This document shows positions 33,598-41,761 of a stretch of 64,000 nt of DNA, one piece after another. A program made the translations under genes and the position numbers. The notes under the pieces were generated by a model. That model was not told where the DNA came from, searched no databases, and saw nothing but the letters and a program-made list of their open reading frames with translations. Origin of the DNA: Palsa-506 sp963707065 (GTDB lineage Bacteria > Actinomycetota > Actinomycetes > Streptosporangiales > Streptosporangiaceae); NCBI GenBank assembly GCA_963707065.1, contig CAVPPJ010000038.1:92164-156163 (forward strand), read 5' to 3'. Each line of letters opens with the position of its first letter. The first letter of the stretch is position 1.

Positions 33598-34128
33598 TTA
33601 CGGCCGCAGGCTCTTCTCCTCCTGGCGCACCGTGTCCTGTGCCGTGTCCTGGCTGGCAGGCAGGGTGTCGCCGGTTTCGAGCAGGGTCTTGAGGTTGGCC
33701 AGGATGGCGGGCCAGCCCTGGCTGACGTTCTCCAGCACCAGGCTCCCCGGCTCGAAGTCATCATGAATAACCGTCAGCTTGACGATCTGCCCGACCTGCT
33801 CGATGTCGAAGGTCACCTTCGACCGGCGCTCGCCGGCCACCTTGTCGCGGAACTCATCGCTGAACCCGAAGGCCGCGGCGAACTCCGGTGTCATGGTGTG
33901 CCAGCTATAGGCGAGCCGGCGGCAGGGCTCGGACTCGAGCACGACCTGAGCCGGATCCGCGGTCGTCACGCCCGACTGCTCCCAGGTCATCGCGGATCCC
34001 GCCGTCCAGTCCGACTCGAAGGTGGCCCCCCAGTAGCGCCGGGTGAAAGCCGGCTCGGTCAGCGCCTGCCAGAGGCGTTCCGGGGTCGTGTTGATGTAGG
34101 TCGTGTAGACGAAGGCGTTGCTGGTCAT
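33598..34128 (-). CDS. SRPBCC (AHSA1-like) domain protein
   Basis: 176 residues from ATG 34128 (behind GGAG); a longer frame upstream to 34281 has unlikely sequence. FVYTTYINTTPERLWQALTEPAFTRRYWGATFESDWTAGSAMTWEQ is the typical AHSA1/START-like opening, later RLAYSWHT, RSKVTFDIEQVGQIVKLTVIHDDF and GWPAILANLKTLLETG. Such proteins bind small hydrophobic ligands or assist Hsp90-type ATPases. They are often paired with an ArsR-type regulator; none is intact here. The function is otherwise unknown. Confidence 0.85.
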   Translation of the reverse strand: MTSNAFVYTTYINTTPERLWQALTEPAFTRRYWGATFESDWTAGSAMTWEQSGVTTADPAQVVLESEPCRRLAYSWHTMTPEFAAAFGFSDEFRDKVAGERRSKVTFDIEQVGQIVKLTVIHDDFEPGSLVLENVSQGWPAILANLKTLLETGDTLPASQDTAQDTVRQEEKSLRP

Positions 34129-34307
34129 CGGCTCCAGCTCCAATGCTGTCTTCAGGTCGGCGAGCGCGCGTACCCGCTCCCGGTCGTACTGGCTGCATGT
34201 CAACGAGAACGAGCACAATTCCGATTGCCCGGCCCCGCGGGCGGACCGTAAGATACGCCGGTAGGCCGCTCTGTGCGGCACCTCTGACCCTGGAAGGGAG
34301 GCGCGCC

Positions 34308-34349
34308 ATGTCCGTCCATCTCCAGGCGCCTCCCGGGACCCGCAGCTAA
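34308..34349 (+). CDS. Candidate 13-codon leader peptide before the DinB-like gene
   Basis: ATG 34308 with a strong Shine-Dalgarno (GGAAGGGAGG, 7 bases upstream) encodes MSVHLQAPPGTRS and stops at 34347-34349. Fifteen bases later a hairpin (34365-34381) holds part of the Shine-Dalgarno of the next gene. The arrangement resembles a translational attenuator, with no obvious regulatory codon run. Confidence 0.45.
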   Translation: MSVHLQAPPGTRS

Positions 34350-34364
34350 GCTGCCCCGGTCGCG

Positions 34365-34381
34365 CCTCTGCTCAGCAGAGG
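34365..34381 (+). promoter_or_regulatory. Hairpin overlapping the DinB-like gene's ribosome binding site
   Basis: CCTCTGC (34365-34371), loop TCA, GCAGAGG (34375-34381). The GAGGA serving ATG 34388 is in the 3' arm, so the hairpin would hide it. Confidence 0.55.
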
Positions 34382-34387
34382 AAGAAA

Positions 34388-34975
34388 ATGACTCCTGATT
34401 CAACTGGCTCAACTGCCGTTCCCGGCGATCATGGCACTCGCGTGCCCGCCGGCGAAACGGCCAGCACTCCGCCCGGCTCCCGCACGGACGTTCCCGTCGC
34501 CTGGGACGAGCGCACCATGCTGAACACGCTGCTGGATTACGCCCGCGCCACGGTGCACGCCAAGTGCGCCGGGATCACCGACGAAGACGCGCGCCGCGCG
34601 CCGCTGCCCGGCTCGCCGCTGACCACCATCTCGGGGCTGGTCAGTCACCTGCGCTGGGTGGAGTACGGCTGGTTCGAGGTCAACCTGCTCGGCGCGGAGT
34701 ACCACGGCCCGTGCACGAAGGAGGACCCCGACCGCGAGATGCGCATCGCCGTCGGGATCCCGATCGCGCAACTGCTGGCCGAATACGAGTCGGCGTGCGC
34801 GCGGTACCGGGAACTGGCGGCGTCCCTCGACCTCGACACCAAGTCGAAGGCGACACTGGGCGGCGAGCCGTTCACGCTGCGGTATCTCCTGCTGCACCTG
34901 ATCGAGGAGACCGCCCGGCACAACGGCCACATCGACATCCTCCGCGAGATGGCCGACGGCGTGACTGGCGCCTGA
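34388..34975 (+). CDS. DinB-family protein (DUF664-like)
   Basis: 195 residues from ATG 34388. After a 35-residue Ser/Thr/Pro-rich extension comes the four-helix DinB fold: ERTMLNTLLDYARATVHAKCAGI, SGLVSHLRWVEYGWFEVNLLG, and TLRYLLLHLIEETARHNGHIDILREMADG. The three metal-ligand His are in SHLRWVE, and in EETARHNGHIDI. Members include mycothiol-dependent enzymes such as maleylpyruvate isomerase and thiol transferases, plausible for an actinomycete. Its translation may be controlled by the leader peptide and hairpin upstream. Confidence 0.87.
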   Translation: MTPDSTGSTAVPGDHGTRVPAGETASTPPGSRTDVPVAWDERTMLNTLLDYARATVHAKCAGITDEDARRAPLPGSPLTTISGLVSHLRWVEYGWFEVNLLGAEYHGPCTKEDPDREMRIAVGIPIAQLLAEYESACARYRELAASLDLDTKSKATLGGEPFTLRYLLLHLIEETARHNGHIDILREMADGVTGA

Positions 34976-35139
34976 CCGCACCGGCGGCCGGCCACCGCGA
35001 GGCCGCGGTAGCCGGCCGCCGGGCAGCCGCACACGGCTGGCCACTGCCCGGCCGCGGCGGGCTTCAGCCGTCCGCGAATTCTGGCGGTGAAGCCCGTCAC
35101 CGCGGCGAGAATCATGAGGACAGTCCGAAAGGGGTCCCC

Positions 35140-35880
35140 ATGCGGATCGCGGTACTTGCTGACATCCACGGCAATCTGCCCGCACTCGACGCGGTCCTGC
35201 GCGACGTCGGCGCGGCCGGCGTGGACGCCATCGTGCTCAACGGCGACATGGCCACCGGGCCGATGCCCGCCGAGACCCTGGACCGGCTGGCCGCGCTGGG
35301 CGACCAGGCAATCTGGGTGCGCGGCAATGCCGACCGTGAGGTCGTCGCCGCCTACGACGGCGCACTCGACCCGGACTTGCCTGACGTCGCGCGGGTGCCC
35401 ACCGAGTACTGCGCGGCCCGGCTGGACCGGCGGCACCGGGACCTGCTGGCCGGCCTGCCGCTAACGGTCACCCTGGACGTGACCGGCCTCGGGCCCGTCC
35501 TGTTCTGCCACGCCACGGCCCGCAACGACACCGAGATCGTGCTCGTGGACTCGCCGGTGGACCGCTACCGGGACGCCTTCGCCGGCACGACGGAGCAGAC
35601 CGTGGTGCTGGGTCACACGCACATGCCGTTCCAGCGGCTCGCCGACCGCCGCCAGTTCATCAACCCGGGCAGCGTCGGCATGCCCTACGGTGGCACCGGC
35701 GCTTACTGGGCGCTGCTCGGCCCGGACGTGGTGCTCCGGCGCACCGAGTATGACGGCGAGGGCGCCGGCCAGGCATTCCGCGCCGCCGCGGCCGGCTACC
35801 CGGACCTGGCCGAGTTCATCGCGGAGAACGTGCTGACCGTTCCGTCGGACGCGCTGGCCCTGGCCGTATTCTCCGGCTGA
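35140..35880 (+). CDS. Calcineurin-like metallophosphoesterase (YfcE type)
   Basis: 246 residues from ATG 35140, with GAAAGGGG upstream. The dimetal motifs are DIHGN, LNGDMATG, RGNADREV, FCHATA and LGHTHMPF, followed by NPGSVGMPYGGTG. This is the YfcE/MJ0936 group, active on cyclic or simple phosphodiesters in vitro. The physiological substrate is unknown. It stands alone, with 160 bp upstream and a repeat-rich gap before the convergent methyltransferase. Confidence 0.9.
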   Translation: MRIAVLADIHGNLPALDAVLRDVGAAGVDAIVLNGDMATGPMPAETLDRLAALGDQAIWVRGNADREVVAAYDGALDPDLPDVARVPTEYCAARLDRRHRDLLAGLPLTVTLDVTGLGPVLFCHATARNDTEIVLVDSPVDRYRDAFAGTTEQTVVLGHTHMPFQRLADRRQFINPGSVGMPYGGTGAYWALLGPDVVLRRTEYDGEGAGQAFRAAAAGYPDLAEFIAENVLTVPSDALALAVFSG

Positions 35881-35948
35881 CTCACGCTGCCCGTCGGTGG
35901 CCGCGGTCGGCCCCGGCTGACTCGTTCGGCCGGCCCATGGCGGCGGCC

Positions 35949-36022
35949 AGGCCGCCCGGGCCGCCTAGTTCCGGGCGGCGTAGTTCCTGGCGGCGGTCAG
36001 GCCGCCCGGGCCGCCTAGTTCC
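35949..36022. repeat. 24-bp direct repeat of the methyltransferase 3' end
   Basis: A 24-bp sequence at 35949-35972 recurs at 35999-36022. The second copy contains the stop codon of the leftward methyltransferase gene and the first lies just past it, so the gene's final codons have been duplicated. Confidence 0.75.
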
Positions 36023-36899
36023 TGGCGGCGGTCAGGTAGGCAAAGGCCGTGCGCTCCTGCCCGGTGCCTGCTTCGACCAGCGGCCGGAGATAGCTACTGA
36101 ATTCCGCGGCCTCGGTTGCGGTCAGGACCCGGTCAAGCACCTCCCCGAAGGGCGGGATGAGCGGATTACCTGACATGCGCAGGAACACCTCCCAGCCGCA
36201 GGGCTCCTTCGCGGCCTTCACGCTGACCTGCAATTCGAGGCCGACTTCCGGGAACCCGGCAGCTTCCGCATGGCGCACCAGGTCACGGTCATCGAAATCC
36301 CCCATGGGATCAGTCTCCCGTGGCTGGATGGACTCATAAAACGCTGCCAGCTTCGCCGCGAGCGCGGCAACCGGGCGAATGTCATAGCCCATCAGGCGGC
36401 CGGGCTGCTGCCGGGCCATCAGCCGGTTGACCGGCTCGAACAGGCTGATCCGCCCGCCCGGCTTCAGCACGCGGTAGAACTCCCGCAGCGCCGCGGCCTT
36501 GTCTTTCACGTAGATCAGCACGGACCTGGTGGTGACCACGTCGGCCGAGGAGTCCGCGACGCCGGTCAGGGCGTCCGCGGAGCCCGGGACGAAGCTGCAC
36601 CGCTGCAGGGCGCCTTCGGCGGCCGCGGCCGCCCGGCAGAGCTCAAGCAGATCCGGCGAGACGTCAGAGAAGATCACCCGGCCGGAGGGGGCAAGCCGGT
36701 CCAGGGCGCCGAACGCGATCAGCCCGTCGCCGGTGCCGACGTCCAGCAGCGTGTCGCCAGGGCGCAGCCGGGCCTTATCGAGCACCTGCTCCCGTATCGG
36801 GTACAGGAGTTCTGCCAGCAGCCGCTCGCGCCCGGCGGCATCGCCGCCGTGCCGCACGCCGGTGAGCCACCGGTGCCAGCGGTCAGTGCCGTCCTTCAT
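36015..36899 (-). CDS. Class I SAM-dependent methyltransferase
   Basis: 294 residues. Motif I LLDVGTGDGLIAFGAL, acidic FSDVSPDLLEL, AADVVTTRSVLIYV and RVLKPGGRISLFEP give the methyltransferase core at residues 45-165. A C-terminal helical part follows (RDLVRHAEAAGF; LRMSGNPLIPPFGEVLDRVLT), which could form a lid for a larger substrate. The opening DRWHRWLTGVRHGGDAAGRERLLAELLYPIREQVLDKA is shared with actinobacterial UbiE-like arsenite/sterol-type methylases of unknown substrate. The end of the gene is duplicated (35949-36022). Confidence 0.85.
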   Translation of the reverse strand: MKDGTDRWHRWLTGVRHGGDAAGRERLLAELLYPIREQVLDKARLRPGDTLLDVGTGDGLIAFGALDRLAPSGRVIFSDVSPDLLELCRAAAAAEGALQRCSFVPGSADALTGVADSSADVVTTRSVLIYVKDKAAALREFYRVLKPGGRISLFEPVNRLMARQQPGRLMGYDIRPVAALAAKLAAFYESIQPRETDPMGDFDDRDLVRHAEAAGFPEVGLELQVSVKAAKEPCGWEVFLRMSGNPLIPPFGEVLDRVLTATEAAEFSSYLRPLVEAGTGQERTAFAYLTAARN

Positions 36900-37013
36900 G
36901 CCGCCCTCCTTGCCGCCGGGCTTTCGGTGCCGGTGAACCCGGTCGGCATGAGCATGGCACGATGGCGGCCTTAGCCAGATCGCCTGCTCTGCCGGGCACT
37001 AAGATCGTTTTTC

Positions 37014-37997
37014 GTGGAACAGCGCATTCTGGGCAGGACAGGCAGGGCCGTCTCGGTGGTCGGGCTTGGTACCTGGCAGCTGGGGGCCGACTGGGGCGAC
37101 GTCGAGGACAAGGACGCGCTCGCCGTGCTGGAGGCGGCCGTCAGCGCCGGGGTCACGCTGCTGGACACCGCTGACGTTTACGGCGACGGCCGCAGCGAGC
37201 GGTTCATCGGGCAGTTCCTGGCCGCCAATCCTGGCCTCGAGCTGATGGTGGCCACGAAGATGGGCCGCCGGGTAGATCAGGACCCGGCGCTCTATACCCT
37301 CGCCAGCTTCCGCGCCTGGACCGACCGGTCACGGGCCAACCTGGGCACGGACCGGCTTGACCTAGTCCAGCTGCACTGCCCGCCGACCCCGGTGTACTCG
37401 ATGGACGCAGTGTTTGACGGCCTCGACACGCTGGTCGCCGAGCAGCGCATCGCCGCGTACGGCGTCAGCGTCGAGACCTGTGCCGAGGCGCTGACGGCGA
37501 TTGCCCGGCCAGGCGTCGCCAGCGTGCAGATCATCCTCAACGCGTTCCGGCGCAAGCCGCTGGAAGAGGTGCTGCCCGCTGCCATGGCTGCCGGGGTGGG
37601 GATCATCGCCCGCGTGCCGCTGGCCTCCGGGCTGCTGTCGGGCCGGTACACCCGCGACACCTCGTTCGCCGCCAGTGACCACCGCTCGTACAACCGCCAC
37701 GGCGAGGCGTTCGACGTCGGCGAGACCTTCTCCGGCGTCGATTTCGGCACCGGCGTCGATGCTGCACGGGAGTTCGCCGCGCTGGTGCCCGCCGGGGTAA
37801 CCCCGGCGCAGGCGGCCCTGCGCTGGGTCATCCAGCAGCCGGGCGTCACCACCGTGATCCCCGGCGCGCGAAACCCGGAGCAGGCCCGGCTGAACGCCGC
37901 CGCCGCCGGGCTGCCCCCGTTCACTGACGGGGAACTCGGCGCCATCGCCGGCATCTACGACCGGCGCATCCGCGCCCGGGTGCATGACCGCTGGTAA
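37014..37997 (+). CDS. Aldo/keto reductase
   Basis: 327 residues from GTG 37014. The catalytic Asp and Tyr are in LLDTADVYGDGRSE, the Lys in VATKMG, and the His in LVQLHCPP. NADPH-binding segments GIIARVPLASGLLSG and VIPGARNPEQ (phosphate loop) are present. The opening MEQRILGRTGRAVSVVGLGTWQLGADWG is that of AKR12/13-type bacterial enzymes. It reduces aldehydes or ketones of unknown identity. The SoxR-box promoter of the next gene begins 15 bp after its stop, so it belongs to a separate unit. Confidence 0.92.
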   Translation: MEQRILGRTGRAVSVVGLGTWQLGADWGDVEDKDALAVLEAAVSAGVTLLDTADVYGDGRSERFIGQFLAANPGLELMVATKMGRRVDQDPALYTLASFRAWTDRSRANLGTDRLDLVQLHCPPTPVYSMDAVFDGLDTLVAEQRIAAYGVSVETCAEALTAIARPGVASVQIILNAFRRKPLEEVLPAAMAAGVGIIARVPLASGLLSGRYTRDTSFAASDHRSYNRHGEAFDVGETFSGVDFGTGVDAAREFAALVPAGVTPAQAALRWVIQQPGVTTVIPGARNPEQARLNAAAAGLPPFTDGELGAIAGIYDRRIRARVHDRW

Positions 37998-38011
37998 CTG
38001 CCGGACAAGGC

Positions 38012-38042
38012 TTGACCTCAACCTGGGTTCAGGTCCTAGCGT
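38012..38042 (+). promoter_or_regulatory. SoxR/MerR-type promoter with a near-perfect dyad
   Basis: TTGACC (38012-38017) and TAGCGT (38037-38042) are separated by 19 bp, the overlong spacing typical of MerR-family promoters. Between them lies the dyad ACCTCAACC-TG-GGTTCAGGT (38015-38034), one mismatch from symmetric and close to the actinobacterial SoxR box (CCTCAA...TTGAGG). It would drive the PPOX gene at 38136. No soxR gene is in the window. Confidence 0.75.
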
Positions 38043-38135
38043 GGGTTGCAGCTGCGGGAACGACTGCTTCCGGCGACGCGGCCGGCGGGGTCCCGGTGTT
38101 CCCCGATGGGCACTCCCGACGCGAAGGAGACGACG

Positions 38136-38555
38136 ATGATGACGTTCACGGCCGGTGAGACGGACTACCTGAACACCCAGGCCCTGGGCCGGCTCGCAAC
38201 CGTTCAGCCGGACGGCACCCTGCAGGTCAACCCGGTCGGCTTCCGCTACAACGAAGAGCTGGACACGATCGACATCGGCGGTTACAACATGGCGTCCAGC
38301 CGGAAGTTCCGCAATGTGGCAGAAAACGGCCGGGTCGCCTTCGTCGTCGACGACATTGTCTCCAGGCAGCCCTGGCGAGTGCGGTGCCTGGAGATCCGCG
38401 GGACCGCCGAGGCGGTCGGCGACACGCCGGGCCTGGCAGCCGGCCAGAGTGACGCGATCATCCGCATCCGTCCCCGGCGGATCATCAGCTTCGGCATCGA
38501 CGAGCCCGACCGCGAGCCGCACCTCCTCGTTCCCAGCAAGCGAAACGTCAGCTGA
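38136..38555 (+). CDS. PPOX-class F420-dependent oxidoreductase
   Basis: 139 residues from ATG 38136, with AAGGAG six bases upstream. A single split-barrel domain: FTAGETDYLNTQALGRLATVQPDGTLQVNPVGFRYNEELDTIDIGG, ASSRKFRNVAENGRVAFVVDD, and RCLEIRGTAEAV. The domain is of the PNPOx-like group that uses F420 or FMN, and the NADPH:F420 reductase at 17364 shows that the cofactor is likely made. A SoxR-type promoter upstream suggests induction by redox-cycling compounds, in line with known SoxR regulons in Streptomyces that include small oxidoreductases. Confidence 0.87.
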   Translation: MMTFTAGETDYLNTQALGRLATVQPDGTLQVNPVGFRYNEELDTIDIGGYNMASSRKFRNVAENGRVAFVVDDIVSRQPWRVRCLEIRGTAEAVGDTPGLAAGQSDAIIRIRPRRIISFGIDEPDREPHLLVPSKRNVS

Positions 38556-38701
38556 CCCGGCAGCGCATCGCGGCCCTGCGCCCGGCGGTTCGGGAGTCCC
38601 GGCCAGCCGGTCAAGCTGGGCGGCAGGATTGCCAGGCTGAGCTGGCGGGCTACGGCCGCGTCGGCTGTGCATGCACCTGTGACTGCACTTGCTTGCCTGT
38701 G

Positions 38702-38723
38702 CCTATGCCTGAGGGCATAGGCG
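38702..38723. terminator. 9-bp hairpin downstream of the PPOX gene
   Basis: GCCTATGCC, loop TGAG, GGCATAGGC, at 38702-38723. It lies about 145 bp after the PPOX stop and before the ABC operon promoter region. The remainder of 38556-38815 shows no gene. Confidence 0.6.
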
Positions 38724-38815
38724 GCCGGGGAAGGTGTGGCCTTGCGGCAGACGCCCTACGGCCGCGATCTCCGTAGCGTCCTTGTCATCAGTAAGGACTG
38801 GTGAAAGGAGGCGTC

Positions 38816-39727
38816 ATGATCGAGATTGATGGCCTGACTAAGCGGTACGGAGACAAGACCGCGGTGGACGGGCTGAGCTTCGTGGTGGAGCCGGGGGTGG
38901 TTACCGGGTTCCTCGGCCCGAACGGGGCGGGGAAGTCGACGACCATGCGGATGATCGCCGGGCTGGACCGGCCGACGAGCGGGACAGTGCGTGTCAACGG
39001 CAAGCGTTATCCCGGCTGTGCCGCCCCGATGGGGGAGCTTGGCATCCTGCTGGACGCGAGGTCCGCGCATCCCGGGCTGTCCGCCCGCAATAACCTGCTG
39101 GCGCTCGCCCGGACGGCCGGTATCGGGCGCCGCCGGGTGGATGAGGTGATCGAGCTCGCCGGGCTGGCGGATGTCGCCAGCGCACGGGCGGGAGGTTTCT
39201 CGCTCGGCATGGGCCAGCGCCTCGGCGTGGCCGCGGCGCTGCTTGGCCAGCCGCAGACCGTGGTCCTGGACGAGCCGGTCAACGGGCTGGACCCGGACGG
39301 CGTGCGCTGGATCCGGCAGCTGCTCAAGTCGCTCGCCGAGGAAGGCCGGACGGTGTTCTTGTCGTCGCACCTGATGAGCGAGATGGCCCAGACGGCAACC
39401 CGACTGGTCATCCTGGGACGCGGCAAGCTCATCGCCGAGACCAGCGTCGATGATTTCATCGGCCGCGCGGAGACCGGCGACGTGCTGGTGCGCACGCCGG
39501 ACGGCGTGAGCCTGAGCCGGGCGCTGGCCGGCCCGGGTGTCACCGTGACCGGCGACGGCACCGACGTGCTGCGCGTCTCCGGCGTGACCGCCGAGCAGAT
39601 CGGCACGGCGGCGTGGCGGGCGCACCTGCCGGTTTTCGAGCTAACTCCCGCGCAGGCTTCACTAGAGGAGGCATTCATGCAGGTAACACAGGACAGCGTT
39701 GAATACCACGCCGGAGCGACGCGATGA
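38816..39727 (+). CDS. ABC exporter ATP-binding protein
   Basis: 303 residues from ATG 38816 behind AAAGGAGG. Walker A GPNGAGKST, Q-loop region MGELGILLDAR, signature GFSLGMGQRLGVAAAL, Walker B TVVLDEPVNGLDP and H-loop LSSHLMSE are intact, with a C-terminal regulatory extension (DVLVRTPDGVSLSRAL...LEEAFMQVT). This is the DrrA/BcrA-type ATPase of drug, lantibiotic or lipid exporters. The permease overlaps by ATGA, and a kinase/regulator pair follows, the usual layout for stress-responsive exporters. Confidence 0.93.
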   Translation: MIEIDGLTKRYGDKTAVDGLSFVVEPGVVTGFLGPNGAGKSTTMRMIAGLDRPTSGTVRVNGKRYPGCAAPMGELGILLDARSAHPGLSARNNLLALARTAGIGRRRVDEVIELAGLADVASARAGGFSLGMGQRLGVAAALLGQPQTVVLDEPVNGLDPDGVRWIRQLLKSLAEEGRTVFLSSHLMSEMAQTATRLVILGRGKLIAETSVDDFIGRAETGDVLVRTPDGVSLSRALAGPGVTVTGDGTDVLRVSGVTAEQIGTAAWRAHLPVFELTPAQASLEEAFMQVTQDSVEYHAGATR

Positions 39728-40542
39728 GCGCCGGGCTCGCGCCGGCCCCGGCCGCGCCGATGGCGACGGTGGCCCGGCCGGTCACCCAGGTGCGCGTCGT
39801 CCGCTCGGAGTGGACGAAGCTGCGTGCGCTGCGCTCGACCTGGTACAGCGCGCTGGTCGCGGTCGCGGCGATCGTCGGTATCGGCGCCGGGTTCGCGGCC
39901 GGAAAGCCGTACCTGGTCTCGCCGGCGCATCCCGCCGTGACGGCGGTGTCGGCCGGCCTGTTCGGCATCCTGGTTGCCCAGCTGGTGCTCGGCGTGCTCG
40001 GCGTGCTGGTGTTCAGCAGCGAATACGGAACCGGGATGATCCGCGCCTCGCTCGCCGTGGTGCCATCAAGGCTGCCGGTGCTGTGGGCGAAGCTGGCCGT
40101 GCTGGCCGCCCTGGTGCTGCCGGTGACCATGCTGGCCGCAGTGGCCGATTTCTTCGTGGCGACGGCTATCCAGTCGGCCCGGGGCGGTACCGCGATCGCG
40201 CTGACGGATCCGGGAGTGCTGCGGACCGTGGCCGGCGCGTCGCTGTACCTGACGGTCGCCGCTGTCATCGGCGTGGCCCTGGGCGGTTTGCTCAAGAAGA
40301 CCGCCGCCGGCATCTCGGCGTTCGCCGGGCTGTTCCTCGTCGCGCCGGTCGTCGCGACGTACCTGCCGCACAGCATCGCTGCCGTGGCGCGCTATCTGCC
40401 CTCCAGTGCCGGCGGGGCGCTGTGGGGCCAGCCGCTGGTCGCGCATCCGCTAGGCCCGTGGGCCGGATTCGCCGTCCTCTGCGGGTACGCCGTGGTGCTG
40501 ACCGGCCTGGCCGCCTGGCGGCTGCGGCGCCGCGACGCGTGA
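39724..40542 (+). CDS. ABC-2 type permease subunit
   Basis: 272 residues starting within the ATPase stop (ATGA). RVVRSEWTKLRALRSTWYSAL is the typical start of ABC-2 membrane subunits that partner such ATPases, followed by six hydrophobic segments (for example LFGILVAQLVLGVLGVLVF and ASLYLTVAAVIGVALGGLL). EYGTGMIRASLAVVPSR is the conserved intracellular loop. With the upstream ATPase it would form an exporter; the substrate is unknown. Confidence 0.92.
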   Translation: MSAGLAPAPAAPMATVARPVTQVRVVRSEWTKLRALRSTWYSALVAVAAIVGIGAGFAAGKPYLVSPAHPAVTAVSAGLFGILVAQLVLGVLGVLVFSSEYGTGMIRASLAVVPSRLPVLWAKLAVLAALVLPVTMLAAVADFFVATAIQSARGGTAIALTDPGVLRTVAGASLYLTVAAVIGVALGGLLKKTAAGISAFAGLFLVAPVVATYLPHSIAAVARYLPSSAGGALWGQPLVAHPLGPWAGFAVLCGYAVVLTGLAAWRLRRRDA

Positions 40543-40573
40543 ACCGCGGCGAGTGAGCTGCGAGGATGCAGGC

Positions 40574-41761
40574 ATGTCCTTCTGGAAGCCAGTCGAGGAC
40601 CCGGGAACGCGGCCGCTGCGTTCCTGGGTCTTCGACATCGGCTGCGCCATCCTCGCGGGGGTGGCGTCGCTGGCGCACTTCGCCCTCGGCCAGACGGCGC
40701 ACCCCGCCCCGCTGTCGCTAGCCGCCGGTCTGGCCGTGGCGGTGCTGACGGCCGCGGCACTCCCGTTTCGCCGGGTCTGGCCAGGCCCGGTGTTCCTCTA
40801 TACGGTCCTGGCCGCTGCCGTGCTGGCGCAGTGGCCGGCTCCGGGGGCGCCGTTCCCGGTTGCGCTGGCGATCGCGCTGTACACCGTGGCCGCCACGATG
40901 AGACGGGCGGCAGCGCTGGCCGCGGCGGCGCTCGCGGCCGGCGTCGTGATCATGGTGGTCGGCCAGGATGGCACGCGTGACTGGGCGCTCACGATCTCGG
41001 ATGCTGTCGGGTTCGCGGCCGTGGTCCTCATCGTGGGCCTGTACGTGAGCACCCGCCGGGCATACCTGGCCGAATTGAGCGACCGGGCGCAGCGGCTCGA
41101 ACGTGAACGCGACCAGAACAGCGCGCTGGCCGCGGCGGTGGAACGAGCACGAATCGCCCGTGAGATGCATGACAGCGTCGCACACCACCTCACCGTGATC
41201 GTGGCGCTTTCCGACGGTGCCCTGGCCGCGGTCACCCGCGCACCCGGCCTGGCGGCCGACGCGATCCGGGACGTGTCGAGCACCGCCCGCGAGGCGCTCG
41301 CCGAGACCCGCCGCCTGCTCGGCGTGCTGCGGGCCGACTCCGGGGAGGATCTCCGGCAGCCACTGCCTGGCCTGGCCGACCTCGACGATCTGCTCGGCCG
41401 GGTCCGCGGTGCCGGCCTGCCGGTCCGGTACGAGCGCACCGGCACCGGCGCGGACCTGCCGCCGGGGGTTCAGCTTGCCGTCTACCGGCTTGTCCAGGAG
41501 GCTCTGACGAACACGATGAAGCACGCCGGCCCGGGCTCGAGCGCGACTGTCCGGCTACAGCTCATGCCTTCCGAGGTGCGCGTGGAAGTAGATGACGACG
41601 GCATCGGCAGCGCCACCCCAACCGGCGCTCCGGGCGGCGGCCTGACCGGGATGCGAGAGCGCATCAGCGCATTCGGCGGCGAACTGGATTGCGGCCCCCG
41701 TCAGCCGCGCGGCTGGCGGGTTACCGCCCGGCTGCGCCTCGACACCGCGGCCACGTCATGA
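40574..41761 (+). CDS. Sensor histidine kinase (NarL/LiaS-type, HisKA_3)
   Basis: 395 residues from ATG 40574 (GTG 40553 is an alternative). Four or five membrane segments occupy residues 20-160, a coiled stretch RAQRLERERDQNSALAAAVERARIAREMHD follows, with the phosphoryl His199 in REMHDSVAHHLT. The ATPase domain has VYRLVQEALTNTMKHAG (N box), VEVDDDGIGS (G1) and GGGLTGMRERI (G2). No large extracellular sensor exists, so it resembles intramembrane-sensing kinases linked to ABC exporters. Its stop overlaps the regulator start. Confidence 0.93.
   Translation: MSFWKPVEDPGTRPLRSWVFDIGCAILAGVASLAHFALGQTAHPAPLSLAAGLAVAVLTAAALPFRRVWPGPVFLYTVLAAAVLAQWPAPGAPFPVALAIALYTVAATMRRAAALAAAALAAGVVIMVVGQDGTRDWALTISDAVGFAAVVLIVGLYVSTRRAYLAELSDRAQRLERERDQNSALAAAVERARIAREMHDSVAHHLTVIVALSDGALAAVTRAPGLAADAIRDVSSTAREALAETRRLLGVLRADSGEDLRQPLPGLADLDDLLGRVRGAGLPVRYERTGTGADLPPGVQLAVYRLVQEALTNTMKHAGPGSSATVRLQLMPSEVRVEVDDDGIGSATPTGAPGGGLTGMRERISAFGGELDCGPRQPRGWRVTARLRLDTAATS

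Noticed and set aside
34129..34281. 51-residue N-terminal extension of the SRPBCC protein
   Set aside because: The extension is not like the family. ATG 34128 with GGAG upstream begins exactly at the AHSA1 fold.
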